NCBI RefSeq assembly: GCF_048128805.1
Contig: NC_136003.1
Location: 27,806,885 to 27,870,884 of the forward strand
Origin: Centroberyx gerrardi
Lineage: Eukaryota; Chordata; Actinopteri; Beryciformes; Berycidae
DNA length: 64,000 nt
Reading direction: 5' to 3'
Shown: positions 23,231-33,600 of the stretch, in pieces
Layout: each line of letters opens with the position of its first letter
Numbering within the stretch: position 1 is the stretch's first letter
The notes under the pieces: model-generated
Told to the model about the DNA's origin: nothing
The model's database searches: none
Seen by the model: only the letters and a program-made list of their open reading frames with translations
Position numbers and translations under genes: made by a program

Positions 23231-25510
23231 ATACATACTTCCCACTGACTTACTATGAGGAGTTATGAGCCAGCCTACCAGCCCACTCCCCCCTCCTTCC
23301 ACTGTTGGTTTTGAAAAACCATGCCATGCTGTTTGTTGTTCACTTTTCGTACCCATTTTCTACACAAGATCAGGACTGAGAACTGTTGTACTTTGTTCCC
23401 CCGGTCCCCCCCCCCCCCGTCTACGTTCTAACCATGTGCTGAGTGATCCTGCTACCCAGAATCCTCCTGTGTTTTTAACGCCCTGTAAAAAGGTTAGTCC
23501 GTCTAATGATTCCCTGTCGTCCTGTGATGTGTCTTTTTCCGCCTCTTCTCTCAACAGAGGTATGCAGCGTCTTATTTTATTTGATTTTTGGACAGTTTTG
23601 AAACTCGCGTGAAACTCTTTCTGCCGATGGTTCATGTTGTATTTTAGTTGTTACGTCTCCGTTTTCTTCCTTAACGCAGCGCTCTAACACTCGGTTCATC
23701 ACTGCAAAGTCCTCCAACTTTTTTCCCCCCCCCCGAGAGCCATCGTTGATATTTTGTCGTTCAGATAGCACTTACATCCCTTGTTCCTCTGTGACTCTGT
23801 GGCGTAGCGGTGTAGAGTTGCGTCGCCGTGGGAAAACCAGCGTTCCTTCTTCTGTCTTCATCAACCCGCCGACACTTGAGCAATAATTCTCGTCCAGAAA
23901 TAAACCAACTTCTACTACCTAGGTGTTTCTCACCCTCCTCTAACCCCCTCCCCCCGCTCCCTGCTGGCGGATGTGCCAGCATGGCGGTAGCTGTTGTGAC
24001 TAGTCTACCCCCCCCCCCCCCCTCCTTCAACCCATCTTAGCATCTTAGTTAACCTCAGTTAACTAAGATCAAAGCTTAGTTAACCTGTCTGCACTAATGC
24101 GTGTCTCACAATCTGATCCGGTGCAATGTTTCCACTCGCTCACTCAAAAATTTCCACCCGCCTGATATTTATCTACCTTTTTATTTCTCAGATGGAAGAT
24201 TGTTGTTGTTGTTGTTTTTTTTTTAATATTCAATTGTTATGATTGTTGTTATTATTAATACTACTCTTGTTATCGGTTATCATTTATCATCCCCCCCCCC
24301 CCCCCTTGTTTATGTCGAGCATGATTTATTTCACGGAACGCAAACATTAAGCTATTTGCAAATCATTTTTGCAAACTTGTTGATTATACTTTTTTTTTTT
24401 TTTGCTTTTTTTTTTTTTTTTCTTAGCATGATTAACATGAGTGTTTTATTTTAGTAAGTCAGTACAGATGTCTGTAGTCTCTCTTTGTAGCTATATGTTT
24501 GCCTTCTTTTCAGATGGCTGTATGAATGTAAAAGATGTTGAAAAAAAAAAAAAAAAGTTGGATGGTGTTGTCCAATACTGTGGTTAACCCAATCAATTTG
24601 TTTACTACAGACCAAACGATTCAGAGCAGAGATGATATATTGGTTACAAGAGATATGTTTATATGAAACTATTCTATAAGTTGTTCTTTTTGTACAGTAT
24701 TTTTCCTATACATTACTGACTGTATTTTAAAGGCACAACAGATCCAGAATATTATTAAAGAATGCAAGTATATTACTCAAAGATAAATGCATATAGTGGT
24801 ATTTTGATATTCTATATTAGCTAGGATGTGGTAGTTTTACAGAGATTCATGGATATTCAGCAACACCCAAACCTCCTGGGCATTATTATTATTATTATTA
24901 TTATCATGAATATTATTATTATTATGAAGACACTCCTGCTTATGTAGGTGCCACCTTTAGGCTCTCACGTTAATCGTAGCGCGTTTAACTCGAGGCGACA
25001 GATACGATGACGTAAAAAAAATCAAAAAGTCCAGAAGAAGAGAGAGAATGTACAGAACGCTCCTTTTTAACAGTCGACTCCAGAGACTCAGATCTGGCTA
25101 GAAATACACTTTTGTTCACAGCGTCGCATTTTAGTTTCCTCTTCACATGATCTGAACACGTTCGCTACATTCAGAGGAATCATCCAGCATGCTTTTATTT
25201 CAGTCTAGTGTTTTTTTTAGTTTGTCGGACACACGTGCTTGTGAATTGAGTCTGTGTCTCTTTGTTTGGTTGATTGATTGATTGATCGATGGGACAAAGT
25301 TACTATGAAGGAAGGGAAATTCTATAGCTGGTTACTACTGCTGCTCTGTGTGTGATTGGTTCCTTTCGGCCAATGCAGTTGTAGCGTGTCCCTGTACCTG
25401 AGTGATGCACACAGCCTTTTTTTTTTTAAGGCTTACAGTGGAGTCTCCCTAAATGTGGTTGTTTTGTTAGTGTAGTAGTGCTGCGAGCTTTTGCTGATCA
25501 CAGTCCGGAC

Positions 25511-25897
25511 CAGGGTGCGACCGATATGGGTTTTTGAAGGCCGATACTGATCGTTTTAGACTGAAGTCGCCGATGTTTATGTTCGACATCTTTAAGTTTG
25601 ACCATTTTCATGCCAAAAAAAATGAAAGTATTGAGTGTTTTCCCCCCAGAATTGTATTCTTTAGTCAGGGTGGAAAAACCTCTGAAATGGCATTTAGATC
25701 ATCATGGGAGACTAAAACTCTCCACTTCACCTGTTCAATGATAGACGAAACTCTGGGCAAAAAAGCATAACTGAACAATTAAGTGAATAAAAATCAAACT
25801 CCATCATATCGGCACATGACTGGCCGGTAGCCGATATTCAATAGAAGGCCGATAACAGCCCAATACGTCGGCATATCGATATCTCGGTCTAACCCTA
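25511..25897. mobile_element. hAT-like MITE (family A, short copy) in HLF 3' UTR
   Basis: 387-bp element starting CAGGGTGCGACCGATA and ending with the inverse of TAGGGTTAGACCGA. It is flanked by GTCCGGAC (25503-25510) and GTCCAGAC (25898-25905), an 8-bp target duplication with one mismatch. YAGGG termini plus 8-bp duplications are typical of hAT transposons. No transposase is encoded. Related copies lie at 2665, 37164 and 47267. It contains an AATAAA. Confidence 0.75.
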
Positions 25898-26554
25898 GTC
25901 CAGACTTGATTACACATTATTGATCCGATCCAAAGCTGTATGCGATGTGTAGTGATTCTTTTCTAAACACAAACATAGTGTCAATGTTCTCGCTGCATCG
26001 CTCGACCCGAACCGGGTCCGCAGAGTAAAGACTGGAACGATGCTTTGCGAACCACGTCTCCGGAGCATCCTCCTTTTTACGAAATCATAGGATAAAGCCA
26101 ATATTAATCCATATATGTATCCCAAAATTACCTCACTGTAGAAGTGATTTCACTACCTCACCCACAGATGGAAAAGAGTAAACCATAATTCTGAGTCTAT
26201 TCCAGTGCCTTGAATACACTGACTGTTCCCCAGTCTCTCAGCAATGTAATGTCTCATCACAGCACCACTTGGATAGGTTCAGATCTGCACTGAAGGCCTT
26301 CTTAGTGCATCAAAAAAAAAAAAATATATATATATATATATGACAACTCTATTTTCATTTCTTATTTTGGACATTGCAATGGACTTGTAACCATTGTATT
26401 CATGGCAACACCAACGGACTGTTTCAAGAGTGTACAAAAAAAAAACATAAAGGAGTATTCTGTCTTGTATGTGATGGAATGGATGCATAACATTTATTTG
26501 TGCTGTTCAGCCCTCGGCCTCTCCCCCCCCCCCTCTCTGTAATTTGTAGTGTCT

Positions 26555-26560
26555 AATAAA
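26555..26560 (+). terminator. Candidate distal HLF poly(A) signal
   Basis: Canonical AATAAA followed by a T-rich stretch. It is chosen as the likely distal end because the preceding 3.7 kb contains no other gene and MMD lies on the opposite strand beyond it. Confidence 0.4.
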
Positions 26561-27256
26561 CTCTTTACCGATTCTTTTCTGCAGCGTCTCTTCTTATTTC
26601 TCTTTTGGAGGTCTGCTAGCCCCTCGTTCAGTCAAAACGGAGACTGATGAGACCAGTGTTACCTCTTCTTCTTACAATAAAGTCCCCATCAAATTTTGTC
26701 AGAGCTTTAATATTTTCCTGTGTCCAATTTTATGATTGAACTCCTCAAAGTGCATGACGAGAGGAGGCTCTTGAAGGAAGGTTCTGCTCTCCATTGTGTC
26801 CATACAGGATATGAGTCTCTTTAATGGGGGCTTGGTTTCCTATAGAGAACAATAGAGAACCAATACTGACAGAATTGAATAGAAAACCTCTAAGGGGGGG
26901 TCACCGTAAATTATAACCATGAGGATATGTGCTGAAAGAAAGAAAGAGAGTAGATTTCGGGGCATTATCATTATTTTTTTTATTATTGTCACATTAGAAA
27001 GGTAATATTCAGTGTGGTGGAGGAGCATTCATGAATATGCAGCACCGTTAACAGCCAATGGAATTAAAGAAGAAGCAGTTGTTTTTTTTTCCCCCTGCAA
27101 AAGGCCAGGACAGTATGATCATCTAAAACAACAGAATATACAAACGTTACAAAACAAGAGTGGTTAAGGAATCAATGACACGTTTCAGAAGAGCCACGGT
27201 TTAAAAAATATACATCATTCAGACTTACGCAGCTCTGCACAGTGTTAGGGGAAAGC

Positions 27257-27281
27257 AACACACACACACACACACACACAC
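27257..27281. repeat. CA microsatellite between HLF and MMD
   Basis: Pure CA array in the tail-to-tail intergenic region. Confidence 0.9.
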
Positions 27282-27799
27282 GAGAGATATGTTGTTTGTA
27301 TCGGAAAACAAATCAACAAGCCCCGTCACCGTGAGATAGTATTAACTTGATTTGAGGTTTCTTAAGCCATCAGATCCGTTTCCCAAGCAACAATGTAGAG
27401 GAATTATTGGTCATCCTAGTGGTGCAATTCAAACACTCAAAAGAATCAATGGAAATGTAATACAGAACTACAAAGGTCTTGCGCGCCCACACACACACAC
27501 ACTTTACTGCTCATTCTTCACATGGAAAAAAAAAAAGAAAATTATAGAAAAATATCAGGATTATTTCGACTGGAGATCACTGTGGTCTGCTTCCCGTTTC
27601 ACATACTGTACTTTTTCCCCGTTTTACTGCATGAACTGACTGTCAACCGTTTGCTTCCAATATCTGCAGCTCACATCACTTGGCTCAGTCAAGATGGCAC
27701 AATATACCAAGGGCTATATTGATAAATCCAACTTCACCAGTCCCACCTACACATACGCTGAAATGCTCTGTAAATCACCTCCCATGCTCAGCTTACACT

Positions 27800-28743
27800 A
27801 ACCCACAAGTGGAGCGTGTTTATTTACAGAAACGTGAATAGAAATTGTTTGTGGTTCTTAGCCTACCAGCACCTCCGGCTGGATCTGGATACTGATAAAA
27901 AAAACAAAAAAAACAAAGAATACATTAAACAGAAACCGTGTGAATCTGGATCAGATGAGTACAAAGCGAAATGACTTCATGGTGAAAATTAGGGATGCCG
28001 AGTTTGAGCTGGCCACTCAAAACAATCCAACCCTTTCAACTCACCAAAGTGCCAAACACAGTGCTTTGGAAGTTTTAACGAGCCGCCTAAGTCACATGAA
28101 AATCTTTTCTTCTCATCTCCTTCCGCCCGACTTTCTGAACTTCCAAGAAAATGCACCAGCGGCACCACGGAGCAGTGGCTGACTTCAGAGGCTTCAAACC
28201 AATAAAAGAGCCTATTTAGCACTTCATCTGACATCCCTGGTGTTCAAATCACCGACTAAAATGGATGACAGAATCTCAAGGGGATGACACTCAAACTCAC
28301 CACACATGACATGACCCCCCAACTGTGGAATGTGACTCGCTTCAAGTGATACAAAAAGACTCTACTATCAAATACTTCACAAATATTCATGAACGTGCCG
28401 AGGGTAACAATAACTGTAAAATGGAAAGTCAAAATTCATTGTCAAGAGTATTTTTTTTTTTTTGGTTCAGATTGAACAAAAGTTGTACAAAACAGCATCG
28501 CAAAAGTAGCTTTTGACTGAGGTTTTTGTACATCGTTACGGAGATACCGAAAAAAACCTGTTCTCCGCCGCGTTAGAAAACAGTAAACAATGCATGGTCA
28601 TTTTTCGTAAACTTTACGGCTGTCGCTGCAGCCTCGGTGGGCAGTTGAGGGAGTCTAGTGTGCGGGCGCCTCTGCTCGGAAGCGCGGGGGGGGGAAGGAC
28701 GAGCACCAGGTCGGCCGGGGCGACCGGCTTCCGGCCGCGGCGG
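27800..28743 (-). other. mmd: MMD 3' UTR (predicted)
   Basis: The first clear AATAAA on the - strand after the stop is at 27824-27819, which would give a 3' UTR of about 0.9 kb. The end is not verified. Between this and the proposed HLF end (26.6 kb) lies about 1.2 kb with a CA repeat at 27257-27281. Confidence 0.4.
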
Positions 28744-28947
28744 TCAGGAGTCGAGCAGGGTGTCGGCGCTGGGGTTCTTGTAGAGGTATTTCCAGATGGC
28801 GTAGTAATGCACGGCTGCGGCCAGCGCCACAAACACGTGCCAGATGGCGTGGGCGAAGGGGATGACGCCGTCGGACTTGAAGAAGAACACGCCGAGGCAG
28901 TAGATGAGTCCTCCGCAGGCCAGCTCCTGAAGCCCCTCCGTGTTGCT
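28744..28947 (-). CDS. mmd: MMD coding exon 7 and stop
   Basis: Residues 173-239: [20 protein letters not shown], the helix with [15 protein letters not shown] that carries the H205-x3-H209 pair, and [17 protein letters not shown]. The terminal ADTLLDS is unlike the mammalian end. The stop is TGA. The acceptor is TTTTGCAG. Confidence 0.95.
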   Translation of the reverse strand, partial: SNTEGLQELACGGLIYCLGVFFFKSDGVIPFAHAIWHVFVALAAAVHYYAIWKYLYKNPSADTLLDS

Positions 28948-31900
28948 CTGCAAAACACACAAAGTAGCGGAAAATAAACAAAACAGTACTCAATATCATA
29001 GGATGTAAGGATGCACCATTCGCTAAAACCACAAGGGGGCACCAAAGACCGCAAAACTGAGATTTAACATGTTGACACTTGACTGTAACAGCATGTTGCC
29101 AAGCAATATAATTAACTAAACAACCTCAGAAGCATGATATTTACACTTCTTTTCAACACATTCAGAAAGGTGTAAATGTGTGAAGACAGGATCCATATGA
29201 CATTACAAACACCCAGAACTTCCTAATGAAGACATAAGTAGAAGCGCTGTTAGGAAACTCTAATGCAGGGATTCTCAAACGTTTTCAAGTCAAGGACGCC
29301 CAAAAAGGCCACAGACCCCTGTTTGATAAGGTATTTGTTGTTAATAATTTAGTACTGAATTGCAGAACTGTCTACACTGCACATGGGGAAATGATAATGC
29401 TGAGAGTGAAACTTATGATTACAATAGTCATTCTTATACATTCCCTAATTGGGATGATTTATAATGATTTATAATGAAATTAATCTGTTCCTCATCTTGC
29501 TAGCACATATACTGCATCTCACTATGACAGGGGCTGTTCAGCTGGCAGTATATCTGCTGCACAAACAAATTTCATCAGTTTCGTAAGAACAAAAAGGACA
29601 TGTTTACAGAAAAAGCAAAGCGCCACATTGGGTTCGGACTCTGCAGTGTGGACAGGTTTGCTGGCTGAACTGATCAAATTCTTCACACACTCCGCCCCCA
29701 CTGCTTGTCCGCCTGCAACTGGTCTAAAATGTCATGATTAGATGTGTTGTTTTGTGGAAAAGCGTCTCCATTTCTTTTTCCAGTTCATTGGCTTTGTTTA
29801 CATCTTGGTGTCAACATCTTGTGGTCAACTCTTGGCTTATCTTGCTGAGTGTTGGAGGATTTCTGCACCTTTGTGACCAATCATACGGTTTCTAAATCCT
29901 CATAGTTTTTGCAATTGCGATTTCTGGTTTGACTAGGTTACAGTTACCTCTTTAATGTTCATACAATCCCACTGGCATGGATTGTAAATAAACAAACAAA
30001 ATAAAGCCGCAGTGAGTACACACAAATTTGTATGCAGCGCCATATTCGACTGTGTTTCTATTTCGAGAAAGTTTGACTTTGTTGTTAGTATACTCCTGCC
30101 TTTAGGGTTGATGAGCAAAACTGTAGGTGAGACACAACAGCTAAATAAAATACACTGAATTTGAATGTAAATGTATTACCATCGATGTCACGACTGATGC
30201 AGGGAAGAAACCCATCGTCAAATAGAAGGCCAGCTCAACAAGTTTATACCTGAAACAAACAGAAAGCATATATTCACTTACAAGGTCCATGCAACTTGAC
30301 ATGGCAGAGTTATAATGGAGAATGTCTTTTCAGGGAAGTGAAGGTTTCAGAAAGCTTAAGAAAGTTTAAGATTTAAATTGAACTGAAGGCCAATTAAAAC
30401 AAACAAAATAAAGAAACAAAGCTGGCAAAACCAAACCATAGCTAATGAAATTGCTGAAAAAGGCCGTAAATATAGATGCATTTTAAGACTTTTTCAGACT
30501 CTTAAAGGGACCGATACCCTGTCTTTCCTGTTTGATGGGAAAATGGTAACCAAAAGGGAGTGTTGCGGCAACCTCTTAAAAACGGCACCACTCGGGGGCG
30601 AAAAAGGTGTGAACATCTCAGTAATGGGCCATAATTATGACTGAGCACTGAACAATGAGATAAAGCAAGGTCAAAACTTGCCAAACCTGCACTCAGCTTG
30701 CTGTGGTTGGGATGAGACATATGCAACAGATCTATTATAGACCCAACAGAAGAGCCAACAACAGGCACAGGCAGAAGCAGGAGAAACAGAGTGATATTCT
30801 AAATCTAAAGCAACCTATTTAATAGATTTTCCAGCAGTTAAAATATTTTCAGACTGCCCACTTCTGACAGTGACGGTAGCAGGTTTGCTCGGGGTTTTGT
30901 GGCCAAAAGGACACGCTGAGACACAGGTGACGATATCAAATGATACTCCTGCTGAAGTGTCTGGTTACCTGAGTGGAAATTTTACAGGGAGGTGCGGCAA
31001 ACTGACAAGGCCGGGCACGGCTGCTGTTACGACAGTTTGGGGTAGCTATGGTCACAAAGTTAGTTTAAACACTTCATTCACGACTGGAGCACGTTTCCCA
31101 ACCCTTAAATTCCCAATCACAGTTCAAGCGTGAATGTCTCAGCCTCTCTCTCTCTCTCTCTTACACACGCACAACCTCAGAGCCACAAGCTAATTTGACT
31201 GTCAAATCAACTTACTTTTCATGATAGTTGAAAACGTATATGGTCCCAGCAGTAGCCATCAGCCATACAAACCAGCGCATGTGTGCTGCTAGAGGGCCAA
31301 GTTCACGTAGATTCAACCTGATTAGAGATAAGAGAAAACAACAGCATATTCACTCACATTATGTCTCCATGTATGAGGCCACACACGCCCTTATGAGCAC
31401 ACCGGACAGCATTCAGAGCTCGCCCGTTGTCTGTAACTTACCAAGGTGTGTAGGAGGCAGCAATGAAGAAATAGATGACGACTCTGTCACACATATGGAA
31501 ACAATGCTCCATAGACCTGAAATTGACAGGCATAAAGTGCACAGGTTATATATTGTTCCACTTCTTACCTTCTAGTTTCCTCAGCGCCACTGACGAGCAA
31601 AGCAGCAACATTATCAGCATGAACCTCAAATCATTCTCTGGCAAACATCTGGCAAAATGAAAATCACTATTCCTCACACACAATCAGAGCCCGTGTGTTG
31701 TGTGTGTTGTTAAAAATGTCAACGTTGTTTCTCCTCCACACGGTTCATCGCACCACGCTTCTGCTCACCTCATGTGGCTCTTCTTCCAGGTGATGATATG
31801 AAACACAGTGGAGACCAGGAACAGGGCACACAGGCCCATGCCGTACACCCATGCCGTGATCCTCTCCCATCGGTCGTCTGACAGACGGTGCAGCAACGCC

Positions 31901-32924
31901 ATGCCCACGAAGGCCGGCACAATGAGGAGCTGCACAGAGAACGACAGCACCGATACAAAGATCAACAGGGTGCAACTACACTTAGTAAAAGTTACTGTGA
32001 CATTTTGTATTTTTTCAGATCAGAATGGGAGCAAATGAAGTTGAGCGGCTATGCAATACAGTTATAAGCCTCTAACCGCATGAGTGTAGCAGTTTGCAGC
32101 ATGCTCATAGCAGGTGGGCTGATAGCGGCAGTTAGCAGAGGCCCGCCTGTTCATGAACCTGAAACACACAATAATACAAAAAAAACAACAATGGCAGACT
32201 GAATCAGCACTCTATAGCTTCTCTCTAACAGCAATTTCTGTCTGTAACAGCTCCTTATCAACAGCAAACTGATGCAAATGTTAATTCAAGGACAATATAG
32301 TGTTAACTCAGCCACAAAAACAGTAAGTATAATTCCTACTGTATATCCACTACATACTGTCACTACATTTGTGACTTTATTTGCTTTGATTTTAAACTGC
32401 AAATACACAGTTGGGAAGTTATGGCCAGTTATTTACAACATAGTGTAAATAGTATATTCATAACTCTACCATGCCTACCTTAATCACTGCTTTACAAGTT
32501 TATTTTTGCTGGATAATGATCAATACATTGACTTGTCATGAATGAAGTGGAGCTCTACACTATGGGAAATACAGTCTACTTCCAATATTGACATTAAACT
32601 TTAACTTAGCTATTACTGTGGCGAAGTTGACACCATAACATCCTGAAATCAACACAGCAACAATGTCCTACTGATAAGGAGAAGTTGCAGATAAAGACTT
32701 TTGTTAGCATCTCAGTCCATCTGAGCCCTGCTTTGGGAGCGGACTGAAGTTTAACAGTAACAGCTAACATTGTATTGAGACAATGTTCTGACAGTAACGT
32801 TAAAAGAATCAGTGAATCTGAAGCAAAACAATGCTAGTGATGTTAGCCTGATAGCCCAAAACATTATTTTGACAGCCACACTTTCAGATTTCACCCACCT
32901 CTGGAGGCTGTTCACTCTCTTCAT
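28744..32924 (-). CDS. mmd: MMD (PAQR11), seven-pass membrane protein (gene span, 7 coding exons)
   Basis: Read on the - strand, coding exons are 32924-32899, 32158-32077, 31929-31769, 31516-31442, 31317-31216, 30249-30180 and 28947-28744. All introns are GT-AG, all phases agree, and the total is 720 nt, 239 residues (human 238). MMD belongs to the PAQR/hemolysin III-like family, sits in Golgi and related membranes, and is linked to macrophage activation and ERK signalling. The family's metal-site pattern is complete: S76-x3-H80, D100 and H205-x3-H209. Diagnostic segments include [32 protein letters not shown] and [17 protein letters not shown]. The C-terminal seven residues (ADTLLDS) differ from the mammalian tail. 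The ATG has G at -3. The gene is convergent with HLF. Confidence 0.95.
29265..29480. mobile_element. hAT-like repeat (CAGGGGTTCTCAAA type), MMD last intron
   Basis: Starts CAGGGATTCTCAAACGTTTT followed by CAAGTCAAGGAC, and shares ATAGTCATTCTTA-ACATTC with a second copy at 61.6 kb. This start is characteristic of a widespread non-autonomous hAT group. The 3' end is not defined. Confidence 0.55.
30180..30249 (-). CDS. mmd: MMD coding exon 6
   Basis: 70 nt encoding [20 protein letters not shown] then TSM (residues 150-172). The acceptor is TTTCAG and the donor ATG/GTAATA; it ends in phase 0. Confidence 0.94.
31216..31317 (-). CDS. mmd: MMD coding exon 5
   Basis: Residues 116-148: [20 protein letters not shown] then [13 protein letters not shown], matching the loop and helix that follow W115 in the family. 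The acceptor is AATCAG and the donor AA/GTAAGT. Confidence 0.94.
31442..31516 (-). CDS. mmd: MMD coding exon 4
   Basis: Residues 91-114 with split codons at both ends: [20 protein letters not shown] and SYTP. It includes the conserved aspartate D100. The acceptor is TTTCAG and the donor TG/GTAAGT. Confidence 0.94.
31769..31929 (-). CDS. mmd: MMD coding exon 3
   Basis: Residues 37-89 plus two bases. It covers the first helices, with [17 protein letters not shown] and the S76-x3-H80 pair in [15 protein letters not shown]. The acceptor is CTGTGCAG and the donor AG/GTGAGC. Confidence 0.95.
32077..32158 (-). CDS. mmd: MMD coding exon 2
   Basis: Acceptor TTTCAG and donor GCG/GTTAGA. Encodes [14 protein letters not shown] and [13 protein letters not shown] (residues 10-36), the conserved cytosolic N-terminal segment of MMD ahead of the first membrane helix. 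Confidence 0.93.
32899..32924 (-). CDS. mmd: MMD coding exon 1
   Basis: 26 nt encoding MKRVNSLQ plus two bases of an arginine codon, followed by donor GTGGGTG. Length and position match the nine-residue N-terminus of the mammalian protein before the FMN motif. Identification rests on phase and on the 750-bp intron joining to exon 2. Confidence 0.8.
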
Positions 32925-33480
32925 TTCAGCAAAGAACAAAACACAGCTAACGCTAACTAAGCAAAGAGCTACAACAAATTCCTCTTAGAAAAAAAAAAAA
33001 AAGGCAAGAATAAAACAATAAACTGCCTGGCTAGCCAAAGGAAAAGGAAGGCCTAGTTAGCTAACGTTATGCTACTCATAAACCAAGCTAACTTTCACTC
33101 GTTGACGCTACATCAGCGACTAGCCGGCAATATTAACACTACTACTACAAAGGCACCATTTTAGTCTTTTTCTTAATACCATTATGTAACAAAATACTGA
33201 CTAAGTTCCCCTGCTTTGGCTTGAAATATCCATTAGCGATAGCGGTAGCCGACCCACACCGAAGGAAACCCTGCAAGCAAGCAACCCCACTGATCAATGA
33301 CTGGCTGCTCCCCACTGAGCTAACCTACTGAACAAAATATCATTTTTTTTCCCCCTAACGAATGTAAAGATTTCAATGACAGCGATTTGAACCAATCATC
33401 AGACGGAACGAGCAGCGCATCTCCCTATTGGACCAATCATAGATCAGGTGTTGTCTTCTGGGGCGAGTGGGTGGGGAGAG
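32925..33480 (-). promoter_or_regulatory. mmd: MMD 5' leader / promoter region
   Basis: Contains two CCAAT motifs on the + strand (33393 and 33432 areas, each followed by ATCA), an ATTGG on the other side of the second, and a perfect PAR-bZIP site. The transcription start is not determinable. A CTA/ATA triplet array begins at 33502. Confidence 0.45.
33181..33190. promoter_or_regulatory. Perfect PAR-bZIP site (D-box) upstream of MMD
   Basis: ATTATGTAAC fits RTTAYGTAAY at all ten positions, 257 bp upstream of the MMD start codon. HLF, encoded next door, binds this motif. Roughly two matches are expected by chance in the window at this base composition, and four were noticed (8434, 33181, 34536, 41233). 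Confidence 0.35.
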
Positions 33481-33499
33481 TGGGACGCTCTATATTTCT

Positions 33500-33501
<2 letters not shown>

Positions 33502-33530
<29 letters not shown>

Positions 33531-33600
33531 TACTACTACTACTACTAATAATAATAATAATAATAATAATGATAATAATAATAATAATAATAATAATAAG
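33502..33600. repeat. CTA / ATA triplet microsatellite
   Basis: About 50 bp of ACT repeats run directly into about 50 bp of AAT repeats with few interruptions. It separates the MMD promoter from the repeat-rich intergenic region. Confidence 0.92.

Larger units (their letters stand above)
22875..26580 (+). other. hlf: HLF 3' UTR (predicted)
   Basis: Downstream of the stop the sequence is AT-rich with C-tracts, poly-T runs and an AT microsatellite (about 23172-23224), as in long vertebrate 3' UTRs; human HLF also has a multi-kilobase 3' UTR. The proposed end uses AATAAA at 26555-26560. Earlier AATAAA hexamers lie at 23899-23904 and, inside a transposon insertion, at 25786-25791. The true end needs transcript data. 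Confidence 0.5.

Noticed and set aside
28744-32924. Bacterial-type hemolysin gene
   Set aside because: The hemolysin III label is a family name. Exon structure and sequence identify vertebrate MMD (PAQR11), a membrane receptor-like protein rather than a toxin.
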